The notes beneath the pieces were generated by a model, which had not been told where the DNA came from, did not search any database, and saw only the letters and a program-made list of their open reading frames with translations. This document shows positions 23,149-30,405 of a DNA stretch of 32,171 bases, piece after piece. Both the position numbers and the translations under genes were made by a program. This stretch comes from Bacteroidales bacterium (GTDB lineage Bacteria; Bacteroidota; Bacteroidia; Bacteroidales; UBA12170), in the NCBI GenBank assembly GCA_016744655.1, contig JADGDY010000045.1, forward strand, positions 1-32,171, given 5' to 3'. Numbering within the stretch: the first letter of the stretch is position 1; each line of letters opens with the position of its first letter.

Positions 23149-24696
23149 TTAATCTTTAAATATTTTACCCAGGACAGCATATAAACTCAATCGCAGTTTA
23201 GCATTATCTAGCTTGTCCAACTCATTATAACAATGTTGAATATAGTTGTTTAGAATCTCATCAGCTTTTGAAACTAAATCTAGTTCATAAACTCTTTTTC
23301 TAAATCCGGAGACCTCCACAAAGTCGCCATCTTCACCGTTTTCATAGAGTAAAGCAATGAGAAACGGGAAATCAGAAATTTTCTCGTCTTGCTCTTCTGC
23401 CCTAAATTCGTTTAAATCGTCACGAATTTGATAGGCAATTCCAAATAAATCTGAAAAATCAGTCAGTATGTGCAAGTCAGAATCCTCAGCTTCGCCCAAA
23501 ATGGCTCCTAGCAGCAATGCTACTTTTATGGCCTCCCCAGTTTTATCTCTAAAAATCTGAAGTATTTCTTTTCTTGAAACTCGATTTCTTCCTTGGTTAA
23601 AGAGAATATCTGCTCCTTGTCCTTGAGTGAGTTTTAAATGAGACTCGGAAACCTTCTGAAAACCCTTAGCCATTATCTCAGCTTTTACTGGAAGCTCTGC
23701 TAAAACTCGATATCCTTTTCCTACCAGAAAATCACCAATATTGATGGCCTGAGCAATGCCATATTTTTTATGAGCAGTAGGTTTGTTATAACGTAAATCA
23801 CTTTCATCCTCAATATCATCATGAACAAGTGAAGCCTTGTGAAAACACTCAATAATTAATGAAAGTTGGTGTAACACATCTTCATTTGTTTCGCTGGAAT
23901 ATGCCTTATAACTTAATGCTGCAAGAACTGGCCGCATGCGTTGACCGCCAATCTGGATATATTCCTTAGCTAAGTTTTCTGTATGGTCATTGGTGTTGAA
24001 ATATTTGTCTAATGCTCCATTCTCGTAAAAGTCTTCAATCTGCCATTTCAAAGCAGAAATAGAAATGGGTTGAAGATTCTTATTGAACTCATAAGCTCTC
24101 ACTTCATCAAACAACCATGGCAAATCGATTTTTGTATTTTCACATCCATCATACATTAAGGGGAGTCCGATTACAGGAACAGCAGATTTAGAAACGGGCC
24201 CAAAAGAACGCTGGAGCACAGGCATACAACTGACTCCGATTACCGCATCAATGGAACCTTCTTCCACTAAACCAATGGCTACAGTTGTTCCTTCGGCAAC
24301 TAAAGTAGTATAGCCTAATTTTTCGGCTTCCAATAAAATATCATCTACAGGACAAGCTTTACAAGCGGCACAGATTAAGCCGAGCTCATCAAACACACCT
24401 TTACAGGCAGAATTGTCCTTTAAACATTGAGGTAATAATAACAAACGACGTTGATATGGGATGGACTCCACCGTTTTTCGCCAGCTCTCATTCCCTAATA
24501 ATATGATGGTAAAGTCTATATATTCTTCTGATACTTTTAATTTCTTCAATAAGTCAACAGCCAATTCTTCCATTTGTGCAAAAGGAGCTGGAGGGAGTAA
24601 ATTTATCTCCTCCACAAATAATCTACTTTCTTTACGAAGTAGATTCCGCAGTGCATCGTCTTCTGGAACTTTCAATATTCTTTTTGATTTATCCAT
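23149..24696 (-). CDS. DUF116 / polyprenyl diphosphate synthase fusion
   Basis: A 515-residue two-domain protein. Residues ~25-200 match DUF116, with a Cys cluster at C91, C98, C109, C112 and C115 (GLICAACKACPVDD) and C157, pointing to an Fe-S or metal site. Residues ~215-515 are a trans-isoprenyl diphosphate synthase. They include GGQRMRP (250-256), the first Asp-rich motif D293-D-I-E-D297 and, in place of the second DDxxD, D426-D-L-N-E430. Small residues Ala288 and Ser289 before the first motif suggest a product longer than C15. These enzymes condense isopentenyl diphosphate onto allylic diphosphates. The fusion to DUF116 is unusual. It sits 3 nt after the radical SAM gene, so it probably makes the chain used by the downstream cyclases. 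Confidence 0.88.
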   Translation of the reverse strand: MDKSKRILKVPEDDALRNLLRKESRLFVEEINLLPPAPFAQMEELAVDLLKKLKVSEEYIDFTIILLGNESWRKTVESIPYQRRLLLLPQCLKDNSACKGVFDELGLICAACKACPVDDILLEAEKLGYTTLVAEGTTVAIGLVEEGSIDAVIGVSCMPVLQRSFGPVSKSAVPVIGLPLMYDGCENTKIDLPWLFDEVRAYEFNKNLQPISISALKWQIEDFYENGALDKYFNTNDHTENLAKEYIQIGGQRMRPVLAALSYKAYSSETNEDVLHQLSLIIECFHKASLVHDDIEDESDLRYNKPTAHKKYGIAQAINIGDFLVGKGYRVLAELPVKAEIMAKGFQKVSESHLKLTQGQGADILFNQGRNRVSRKEILQIFRDKTGEAIKVALLLGAILGEAEDSDLHILTDFSDLFGIAYQIRDDLNEFRAEEQDEKISDFPFLIALLYENGEDGDFVEVSGFRKRVYELDLVSKADEILNNYIQHCYNELDKLDNAKLRLSLYAVLGKIFKD

Positions 24697-24699
24697 AGA

Positions 24700-25875
24700 C
24701 TATCCGTAGGCCCCCAAACCAAAAAATGCATTTTTCTTTGCGAAACGATAAGCCCAACTTTTTTCTCGAACTTGCTTTGCAGAACCATGACTAGGCACTT
24801 TCTTCATGGCACGTAAACGCTCCAATTCATTACCTCTACCAGAAGAATCTTTAGCTTGATGTTTTTCCGCCATTTCTGTAAGCCACTGTGGGTCATCCAT
24901 CACAATGCAACCTTCAGTTTTTAATGGAATTTCAGCTTTAAACTCTTCTAAAAAACTAGAGTTTTTATAAATATCTTCAAGCGGAGCATCTGCCACATTG
25001 TTGGTGGCAAATTGAATCACTGGGCAAGGTTCAATATCTCCAGAAGCATTAATATGATGACTGAGCCCAGAAGCAGCAGGACAAAGCCCTTTGCCATCTT
25101 GGTCCCAATACGCATCTACAATAACTATATTATATTTACTGCGTGCCTCCACCATAAAAACTCGAAGTTTTTCAATTTCTTCTTGCGAAAGGGCCAAATC
25201 CACTTCTGCATCTTTCCCTACTGGACGATAAATATAATACCACAAATACAAAACTCCTCGGTCAATAAGAGAATGGATAAAGTCTTCGGAAAAAGCCAAA
25301 GCGAGGTTGGATTTACAAACACTCATGGCCACCCCGGTAACCAAACCGGCTTGAGTGGAATGGTCAATTGCAGCTTGAGCTTTTTGGTAAACGTCTTTTC
25401 CACCACGTCTGATATCGGCTACATCCATATCGCCTTCAAAACTAATTAGAGGAGTTACATTGGCTAGCTTTTTCAAATCGTTGGCAACTTTAGAAGTGAG
25501 TAAAGTTCCGTTGGTGAAAAGTTGAAAATAACAATCGCTGTGTTTTCTAAAAACTTCAAAAAGAGGAGGGTACATTAAAGGCTCGCCGCCTAGTATTCCA
25601 AAGAAATATGAACCCTTTTCTTTGGATTGGTTGATGATGCTATCTAGCATTTCGGGTTTCATTTGTGCATTGCTCTTTTTACCGGTCACCCAACAGCCTT
25701 GACAATTTAAATTACAATCGTCAGTAACTGAAATGAAATGAAAGGCTGGAAAGAACTCACCTTTTTTCATTCGCTTTTTAAACCGGCTTAATCCCATTGC
25801 ACCTTTGATGCCCAAGTTGAACACAAATTTGTACAAGCATTTCTTATCAGTTTTTATGAGGAGTTGCTTTAACAT
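24700..25875 (-). CDS. Radical SAM enzyme of the terpenoid operon
   Basis: A 391-residue radical S-adenosylmethionine protein. C54-N-L-N-C58-Q-G-C61 is the CxxxCxxC [4Fe-4S] motif, GGEP (96-99) binds the SAM amino group, and LFTNGTLL is typical of the barrel. Further Cys at 265, 284 and 323 (GLCPAAS, EPCPV, EGCIV) form a SPASM-like C-terminal region that could hold a second cluster. The ~60-residue C-terminal tail is basic. It is not an obvious HpnH (adenosylhopane-forming) protein. It directly follows the ferredoxin gene (TAG then ATG) and precedes the DUF116-synthase fusion by 3 nt. A redox partner and isoprenoid enzymes in one operon suggest radical modification of a terpenoid or of a lipid precursor; this is inference. 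Confidence 0.85.
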   Translation of the reverse strand: MLKQLLIKTDKKCLYKFVFNLGIKGAMGLSRFKKRMKKGEFFPAFHFISVTDDCNLNCQGCWVTGKKSNAQMKPEMLDSIINQSKEKGSYFFGILGGEPLMYPPLFEVFRKHSDCYFQLFTNGTLLTSKVANDLKKLANVTPLISFEGDMDVADIRRGGKDVYQKAQAAIDHSTQAGLVTGVAMSVCKSNLALAFSEDFIHSLIDRGVLYLWYYIYRPVGKDAEVDLALSQEEIEKLRVFMVEARSKYNIVIVDAYWDQDGKGLCPAASGLSHHINASGDIEPCPVIQFATNNVADAPLEDIYKNSSFLEEFKAEIPLKTEGCIVMDDPQWLTEMAEKHQAKDSSGRGNELERLRAMKKVPSHGSAKQVREKSWAYRFAKKNAFFGLGAYG

Positions 25876-26646
25876 CTATTTTTCCTCCAATCCTTTTTTG
25901 TATTCATTTATTGCTTTTAACTTTTCCTCCTCAGCTTGTTGCATGATGCCTTCCTTGAATATGCTTCGTCTCATGCTGTTTCTTTCGTTAAGCATGACAA
26001 ATAATCCCGGTTTTTTAGCAGGAGAATATTCGCTTTTCTCAGCTCCAGGTTGTGCTCCTGATAAAACGGCATTTTCGGGCAAACGAGGAAATATAATTGC
26101 TGAAGCTGGACAAGTTCTACCACAAGCCGGACAGTTATTTTTACAATTTAGAGGATTCAACACATCAAGCTTTTTGCTCTTGAACTTATATACTCCAAAA
26201 ACACAAAATCGAGCACATTGTCCACAAAGGGTACAGAGTGATTCATCGATTACTGGATACCAAGCTGGAACCTCTAAACTACTTTTGAGTACTTTATAGT
26301 TTGGAATAGAATTACTATCTAATGTCTCTTGTTTTAGCCAACTAACAATTTCTTCTTCTGAGAGTTCTCTGAAGTTTAACACCTCGAAGTTAGATAGTTT
26401 AATATTATTCTGGAGGAACATATTTTCTATCGCTCTAGGATAACAAGCTACAATAAACACCTTGTTGTATTTAGAGTCTAAGGAGTTTATGAATTCCTTT
26501 TCGTTTAGTGAAAATGCACATAGGTCATGGAGCTCGAAAACATCGATATGTAGGTGCTGAAAGGATTCAGCTAATACGTTTTGTTTTTTATCGGTGATGA
26601 TTTTCGCACCACAGTTACAATATAATAGACAGTTTTGTTTCTCCAT
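25876..26646 (-). CDS. HdrA-like 2[4Fe-4S] ferredoxin protein
   Basis: A 256-residue iron-sulfur protein, first gene of the operon. Residues 1-105 resemble the N-terminal domain of heterodisulfide reductase subunit A: C10-N-C-G, LHDLC43 and VFIVACYPR. Residues 138-148 give C138xxC141xxC144xxxC148. Residues 168-179 give C168xxxC172xxC175xxxC179. Together these are two cubane clusters. The C-terminal ~60 residues are charged and helical. A plausible role is to deliver electrons to the radical SAM enzyme encoded next, or to the DUF116 domain. There is no signal peptide, so it is cytoplasmic. The promoter region upstream carries a -7 element and a direct repeat. The ferredoxin assignment is firm; the specific partner is inferred from gene order. 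Confidence 0.85.
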   Translation of the reverse strand: MEKQNCLLYCNCGAKIITDKKQNVLAESFQHLHIDVFELHDLCAFSLNEKEFINSLDSKYNKVFIVACYPRAIENMFLQNNIKLSNFEVLNFRELSEEEIVSWLKQETLDSNSIPNYKVLKSSLEVPAWYPVIDESLCTLCGQCARFCVFGVYKFKSKKLDVLNPLNCKNNCPACGRTCPASAIIFPRLPENAVLSGAQPGAEKSEYSPAKKPGLFVMLNERNSMRRSIFKEGIMQQAEEEKLKAINEYKKGLEEK

Positions 26647-26672
26647 ACCAAACTCAAATTAGATAGTTCATT

Positions 26673-26705
26673 CAAAAATAGGGTGTGCTAATTTACTATT
26701 TTCAA
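26673..26705 (-). promoter_or_regulatory. Promoter candidate of the terpenoid operon
   Basis: On the minus strand TATTTTTG (26680-26673) matches TAnnTTTG, 26 nt before the start codon at 26646. A TTG at 26705-26703 is 22 nt upstream of it, close to the usual -33/-7 spacing. The -33 part lies inside the first of two direct repeats (26704-26713, 26725-26734). Confidence 0.5.
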
Positions 26706-26734
26706 GAATATTTGAGAATTCTTTAAGAATATTT
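26704..26734 (-). repeat. Two AAGAATATTT direct repeats, 21-bp period, upstream of the terpenoid operon
   Basis: AAGAATATTT occurs at 26704-26713 and 26725-26734. The 21-bp period is two helical turns, putting both copies on the same DNA face at and above the -33 region. This is the arrangement of an activator or repressor binding pair, but no regulator gene is adjacent. Confidence 0.4.
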
Positions 26735-26852
26735 ATGTTTGGTTGGAAGGGGACATTGTTTTGTTCTCAAGTAATTATGAAGTTCAATGTATGGAAGGAA
26801 TCACGAACCTGAATCTATTTAGTGAAGATAAAGGCAAAACCCTCTAAAAATC

Positions 26853-27803
26853 TTAATACGATTTTCGTAAAGTAAAAATAGTAATCTCACCAGGACAATT
26901 AAAACGAAGTGGGACTCCAGAAACGCCACAGCCTTTACTGGTAAAGCCTTGCATATTTCCCATCTTCCAGAAACCTTTTATAAATTCGTCTCCTTCTTTT
27001 TGATGACTAATGAGTGCTTTGCCACCAGGTAAACATACTTGTCCACCATGGGTATGACCACAGAGGTATAAATTATAATTATGGTCTGCTGCCACATCGG
27101 CAAGTTCACTGGTATGAACTAGAGCTAATTTGAAGCCTGGCTTATCGCTAAAGCTTTGCAAAGCAGAATCAGTATAATATGAAAACGGATCATCGGCACC
27201 CGACACTATTATTTTCTGCCCATCCCGCGCCAACTCAATAGTCTCGTTTACTAAAAAACTCATTTTTAAACTTTCTTCATACTCTGTCATCAACCAAGTA
27301 TCATGATTACCTAAAATGGCCAAAGGAGGAAACTCCTTTTGCAATAATTCAGAGAGCTCCTCTAAAGGTTTTAATATTTGAATGAAATCACCGCTATTTT
27401 CTGATCTATAGTCACCAGTTAAAACAGCCATATCAAATTCTACCTGATCTACTGCATGTAAAATACTATGCTTAATCTCTGGTGTAGAATCTATATGCAA
27501 ATCTGTTAGATGAAGAATTCTAAAACCATCAAAATTAGAAGGAAGATTGGAAAACTCTAATTCATGGTGATTGATTTCTATTCTTCGAGCATTCTCATAG
27601 CCTTTTTTATAAAATCCAGAAATTTTGGCTCCCCATACTAGAAAACCAAGAATCCTCTTGAAGTAGTTCCAGTTGCTTTTGCTCTTTTTACCATGCCTTT
27701 TGTGCTTAAACTGATCGGTTTCCAAAACAGAACGCGTTGTGGCCCAAAGCAATCTTTTTTCTTTGCTTGCTAGTGATTTTTTGAATTTATGAGGTTCTTT
27801 CAT
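26853..27803 (-). CDS. Calcineurin-type metallophosphoesterase
   Basis: A 316-residue phosphoesterase with a complete dimetal site: D101-L-H103 (LTDLHID), G-D131 (TGDYR), G165-N-H-D168, H230 (LVHTSE) and GHTHGG (249-254). The architecture, with a basic N-terminal region and a short hydrophobic patch before the catalytic domain, resembles YaeI-like and LpxG/LpxH-like membrane-associated enzymes acting on phospholipid or UDP-sugar-lipid diphosphates; the substrate is not determined. I chose ATG 27803 over 27857 because TAACTTTA (one mismatch to the -7 consensus) ends just before it. A 206-nt gap separates it from the terpenoid operon, which has its own promoter, so the two are probably independent. 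Confidence 0.88.
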   Translation of the reverse strand: MKEPHKFKKSLASKEKRLLWATTRSVLETDQFKHKRHGKKSKSNWNYFKRILGFLVWGAKISGFYKKGYENARRIEINHHELEFSNLPSNFDGFRILHLTDLHIDSTPEIKHSILHAVDQVEFDMAVLTGDYRSENSGDFIQILKPLEELSELLQKEFPPLAILGNHDTWLMTEYEESLKMSFLVNETIELARDGQKIIVSGADDPFSYYTDSALQSFSDKPGFKLALVHTSELADVAADHNYNLYLCGHTHGGQVCLPGGKALISHQKEGDEFIKGFWKMGNMQGFTSKGCGVSGVPLRFNCPGEITIFTLRKSY

Positions 27804-27901
27804 AGCATATAAAGTTAATAAAAAATATTTAAGATTACAATTTGAAGAATAATACATGCATTTTTATCAGCTCATTAACACAGCTGTATCTATATTTCTG
27901 A

Positions 27902-27909
27902 TAATTTTG
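27902..27909 (+). promoter_or_regulatory. Candidate -7 element (TAATTTTG)
   Basis: A full TAnnTTTG match 25 nt before the ATG at 27935. No TTG at -33 spacing was found. Confidence 0.4.
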
Positions 27910-27934
27910 AAGCTCATCAATAAAAAGAAATACT

Positions 27935-28381
27935 ATGGCTAAAGTTAATCCTTATCTCAACTTTTTAGGAAATTGCGAAGAAGCATTTGATTATTATAAA
28001 TCCATCTTTGGTGGCGAATTCACTTATATGGGAAGATTCGCTGATATGCCTCCTCAAGACGGTATGGAATTGCCAGAGGAATGGAAAAATAAAATTATGC
28101 ACGTTTCTCTACCACTTAGCGATGAAACCATTTTAATGGGTAGTGACACCGGGGGCGAATGGGCACCAAAAACCACAATTGGAAATAATGTTTCTTTGAG
28201 CATCACTGCAGAAACTAAAGAAGAAGCCGACCATATATTCAGTAATTTAGCAGAGGGTGGTAAAATAACCATGCCTATTGCAGCAACATTCTGGGGAGAT
28301 TATTTTGGAATGTGTATTGATAAATTCGACATCAACTGGATGGTGAGTTTTGATGAAAATCCTAAACCGAAAATAGGATAA
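27935..28381 (+). CDS. PhnB-like VOC-fold protein
   Basis: A 148-residue glyoxalase/bleomycin-resistance-fold protein of the PhnB (3-demethylubiquinone methyltransferase-like) type. NPYLNFLGNCEEAFDYYKSI is the characteristic N-terminal strand and helix, FGGEF, MHVSLPLSDETILMGSD and AATFWGDYFGMCIDKFDINWMV are further family hallmarks. Most members have no demonstrated activity; the methyltransferase name is historical. The downstream SRPBCC gene starts 2 nt after its stop, so the two form an operon. The same pairing with AHSA1-like proteins is frequent in bacterial genomes. Confidence 0.85.
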   Translation: MAKVNPYLNFLGNCEEAFDYYKSIFGGEFTYMGRFADMPPQDGMELPEEWKNKIMHVSLPLSDETILMGSDTGGEWAPKTTIGNNVSLSITAETKEEADHIFSNLAEGGKITMPIAATFWGDYFGMCIDKFDINWMVSFDENPKPKIG

Positions 28382-28383
28382 AC

Positions 28384-28839
28384 ATGAAAACTCTTGAAAT
28401 AAATACCGCTCTGCAGATCAACAAATCTGCAGAGGAAGTTTTTGAAGCATTGGTAAATCCAGAGCACATGAAACACTATTTCATTTCAGAAAGTAGTGGT
28501 CGAATGGAGGAGGGCGCTCATTTAGACTGGAAGTTTCCTGAATTTAAGGAGGTTTTTCAAATAAAGGTAAAGCAAGTCATTCAAAACGAGTTAGTATCTT
28601 ATGAATGGCAAAGCACAGAAACAGAAATCCTAATTGTCACTTTTAAACTAGAACCTCTAGAAAACGATTCTACAATCCTTAGAATCAACGAAGGCAAAAT
28701 GGAGAATAACGAGCAGGGAATTATTTGGCTAGGGAGAAACACAGAAGGATGGTCGAATTTCTCAGCTTGTTTAAAAGCATATTTGGAGTTTGGAATAAAC
28801 TTGAGGAAGGGTGGATTTGATTTTATGGGGAATATTTGA
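28384..28839 (+). CDS. SRPBCC/AHSA1-family protein
   Basis: A 151-residue START-like hydrophobic-pocket protein. INKSAEEVFEALVNPEHMKHYF is the typical opening, GAHLDWKF and the YEWQSTETEILIVTFKLEP strands follow, and GWSNFSACLKAYLEFG is the C-terminal helix over the pocket. Such proteins bind hydrophobic ligands or, in the Aha1 C-terminal subfamily, relate to Hsp90 activation, but small bacterial members are mostly uncharacterised. It follows the PhnB-like gene by 2 nt. Confidence 0.83.
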   Translation: MKTLEINTALQINKSAEEVFEALVNPEHMKHYFISESSGRMEEGAHLDWKFPEFKEVFQIKVKQVIQNELVSYEWQSTETEILIVTFKLEPLENDSTILRINEGKMENNEQGIIWLGRNTEGWSNFSACLKAYLEFGINLRKGGFDFMGNI

Positions 28840-29423
28840 AAAACCTCCTAAACTAGACTTGGCCAATCTACTAAATACATATAGGTTGCTAATGTTGAAG
28901 GGAAGACAATCAGAGGTTTAAAGAAATTAGAATTTGAGTCTGCAATTAGTATTACTGCGTTTAAACTGGTAAAAAAGCGAACTCGTATTTGGGCAAATAA
29001 AAGTTGAAGAGAAGTCATGTGGAATTATTGAAATTCAAAAACCACATGAGAATATTCTCATTAAATATTTAGGGCAAACGCACACGTTATTTTTGTCCGC
29101 GGATTATCGCAAATTAACACGAATTAGAAACAATGATCAGCTTTGCTGCCCCTTGTTTCTAAAAATACCGTGAATATTACTTTCAGTGAGCTCGCTTGAC
29201 TTCGGTTAGTGGAACCTGTGGATAGATTTTCTTTTTATTAAAATGCATGTCGATTTCTAAATGTAAACTCAAAGTGTGAGTTTGTCCTGTAAAGATATTG
29301 ATACTGGTTGCATAGGAATTCGAAAAAGCTAGATTCTAAAGATTTAAATTTGATTGAAGAGGCAATAAATCAGAAAGGCTCGATATTAATAATAAAAATC
29401 AAAAAGGAACAAACTCTGTCTGG
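28840..29423. other. Intergenic region with disrupted repeat and possible gene debris
   Basis: 584 bases without an intact gene. 29069-29289 is a disrupted inverted copy of the 7937-8085 element. On either side there are short stretches with coding-like composition but no intact frame. One is around 28990-29070, in two frames broken by a stop. Another is 29302-29484 (+), open but with no ATG and running into the cupin gene on the opposite strand. They may be remains of decayed genes; no family was recognised. Confidence 0.5.
29069..29289. repeat. Dispersed element, inverted copy 2, with ~64 bp of extra sequence
   Basis: 29087-29121 is identical to the complement of 8033-8067, and 29218-29257 matches the complement of 7961-8000 with one mismatch. 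The spacer between the blocks is 96 nt here against 32 nt in copy 1. The extra DNA includes an 8-bp inverted repeat AGAAACAA (29126-29133) / TTGTTTCT (29153-29160). The left end keeps AGGGCA; the right end (TGTCCTG, 29283-29289) is degraded. Confidence 0.65.
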
Positions 29424-29912
29424 TTATTGCACTAGTATATTTTCCAGTCCGAGTTCACATAGCAATCGGTTATTATACTCTTGACAACCGTCATCTCCTT
29501 CTTTGGGAGCCCAGGTTGCGAAGTTTTTATCAACGCTTGGGTCATATGGCCCATCTTTTACTTCATAAGCTACAGAACCTTCTTCTATTGAAATAAGGGT
29601 ATGCCAAACTCCAATCGGGATTTCTCCACCATAATTTCCTTGTTTGGGATCTAGAATACTGTGGTCTACTATTTTCCCATTCTCGTTAAACTCGATTAAC
29701 ACAATCCTGCCTCGTAACACAAAAAAAGCTTCTACTTTATCTGGATCTTGATGCTTGTGAGGTTGTATGTAGGTATCAGGTTCCATAGCATTTAGCATCC
29801 TCTGCAAAGTAGCAGCATCTTCTTTATGGAAGTTGTAGTTCATCCTTCGTCTTTTTGAAGTTTTTGCTTTGGATGAAATTTGAGAAATGAGAGATTCATC
29901 TATCTTTAACAT
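29424..29912 (-). CDS. WbuC-family cupin metalloprotein
   Basis: A 162-residue cupin. The N-terminal SKAKTSKRRRMNYNFHKED and the core YIQPHKHQDPDKVEAFFVLRG match the WbuC family. H52, H54, E61 and H104 (GVWHTL) would form the metal site. WbuC-type proteins are found in O-antigen and surface polysaccharide clusters and elsewhere; the reaction is not known. No polysaccharide genes are adjacent here. TATCTTTA at 29933-29926 (minus strand) resembles a -7 element with one mismatch, 13 nt before the start. Confidence 0.85.
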   Translation of the reverse strand: MLKIDESLISQISSKAKTSKRRRMNYNFHKEDAATLQRMLNAMEPDTYIQPHKHQDPDKVEAFFVLRGRIVLIEFNENGKIVDHSILDPKQGNYGGEIPIGVWHTLISIEEGSVAYEVKDGPYDPSVDKNFATWAPKEGDDGCQEYNNRLLCELGLENILVQ

Positions 29913-30405
29913 GGTGTTTTTGTTTTAAAGATAGTTCTTTTTGTTGAGATTATTTAATAGTATAATGAGTTAAGGATTTAACGAAGATATACTACTGCTT
30001 TACTAGCCTTTACTTTTCTTACAATTCTTTACTAGTGGGCCACAAAGGCACAAAGGATAATGATAGAATGATTTAATGGTGGTACTATGACTGCTTTACA
30101 AAACTTTACTATTCTTTACAAGTGAACTACAGAGTCACTAAGACACAGAGGATAATGATAGAATGATTTAATGGAGGTATGCGACTGTTTTACAAGCTTT
30201 TATAATTTCTTACTGTTTTTTACAAATGAACCACAGGTGATTATTAGTAAATGATTTAGCTCGATGTTTTTTTTGCTCCCTTTAGGGCTTGGGGCAAACA
30301 AAAAATATTATAGGCTCAGACACGGAGGAAAATGATAGAATGGTAGAAATACAACTGCTTTACCAATCTTTACTTTTCTTACAATTCTTTACTAGTTAAT
30401 TCCGT
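29913..30405. other. Intergenic region filled by a degenerate tandem array
   Basis: 493 bases between the cupin start and the MBL-hydrolase stop. No gene is seen. Most is the repeat array at 29994-30396. An unrelated ~75-bp stretch in the third unit carries a stem, TTTGCTCC (30272-30279) with GGGGCAAA (30291-30298). Confidence 0.65.
29994..30396. repeat. Tandem array of ~95-bp degenerate repeats, four copies
   Basis: Units begin with ACTGCTTTAC or ACTGTTTTAC at 29994, 30090, 30184 and 30354, so the periods are 96, 94 and 170. The last gap is enlarged by an insertion. Each unit has a T-rich part (CTTTACT..TTCTTTAC) and a purine-rich part (CACAGAG/CACAAAG, then GATAATGATAGAATG). A 29-nt stretch at 30008-30036 is identical to 30368-30396, and a 26-nt stretch ending each of the first two units is also identical. 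Confidence 0.7.

Noticed and set aside
26790-26810. Minus-strand GGTTCGTGATTCC resembling a tRNA T-arm
   Set aside because: The loop spacing is wrong and no acceptor or anticodon stem can be built around it.
28990-29070. Stretch translating to VEEKSCGIIEIQKPHEN in one frame and a related run in the neighbouring frame
   Set aside because: It may be a broken gene end, but it is short, has stops in both frames and matches no family I recognise.
29302-29484. Open frame on the plus strand with coding-like composition (KLDSKDLNLIEEAINQKG)
   Set aside because: It has no ATG, follows a stop at 29299 and its last third lies antisense to the cupin gene. It could be gene debris but cannot be supported as a gene.
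30272-30298. Stem TTTGCTCC/GGGGCAAA as a terminator of the MBL gene
   Set aside because: Read on the gene's strand it is followed by A, not T. It is more likely part of an inserted repeat.
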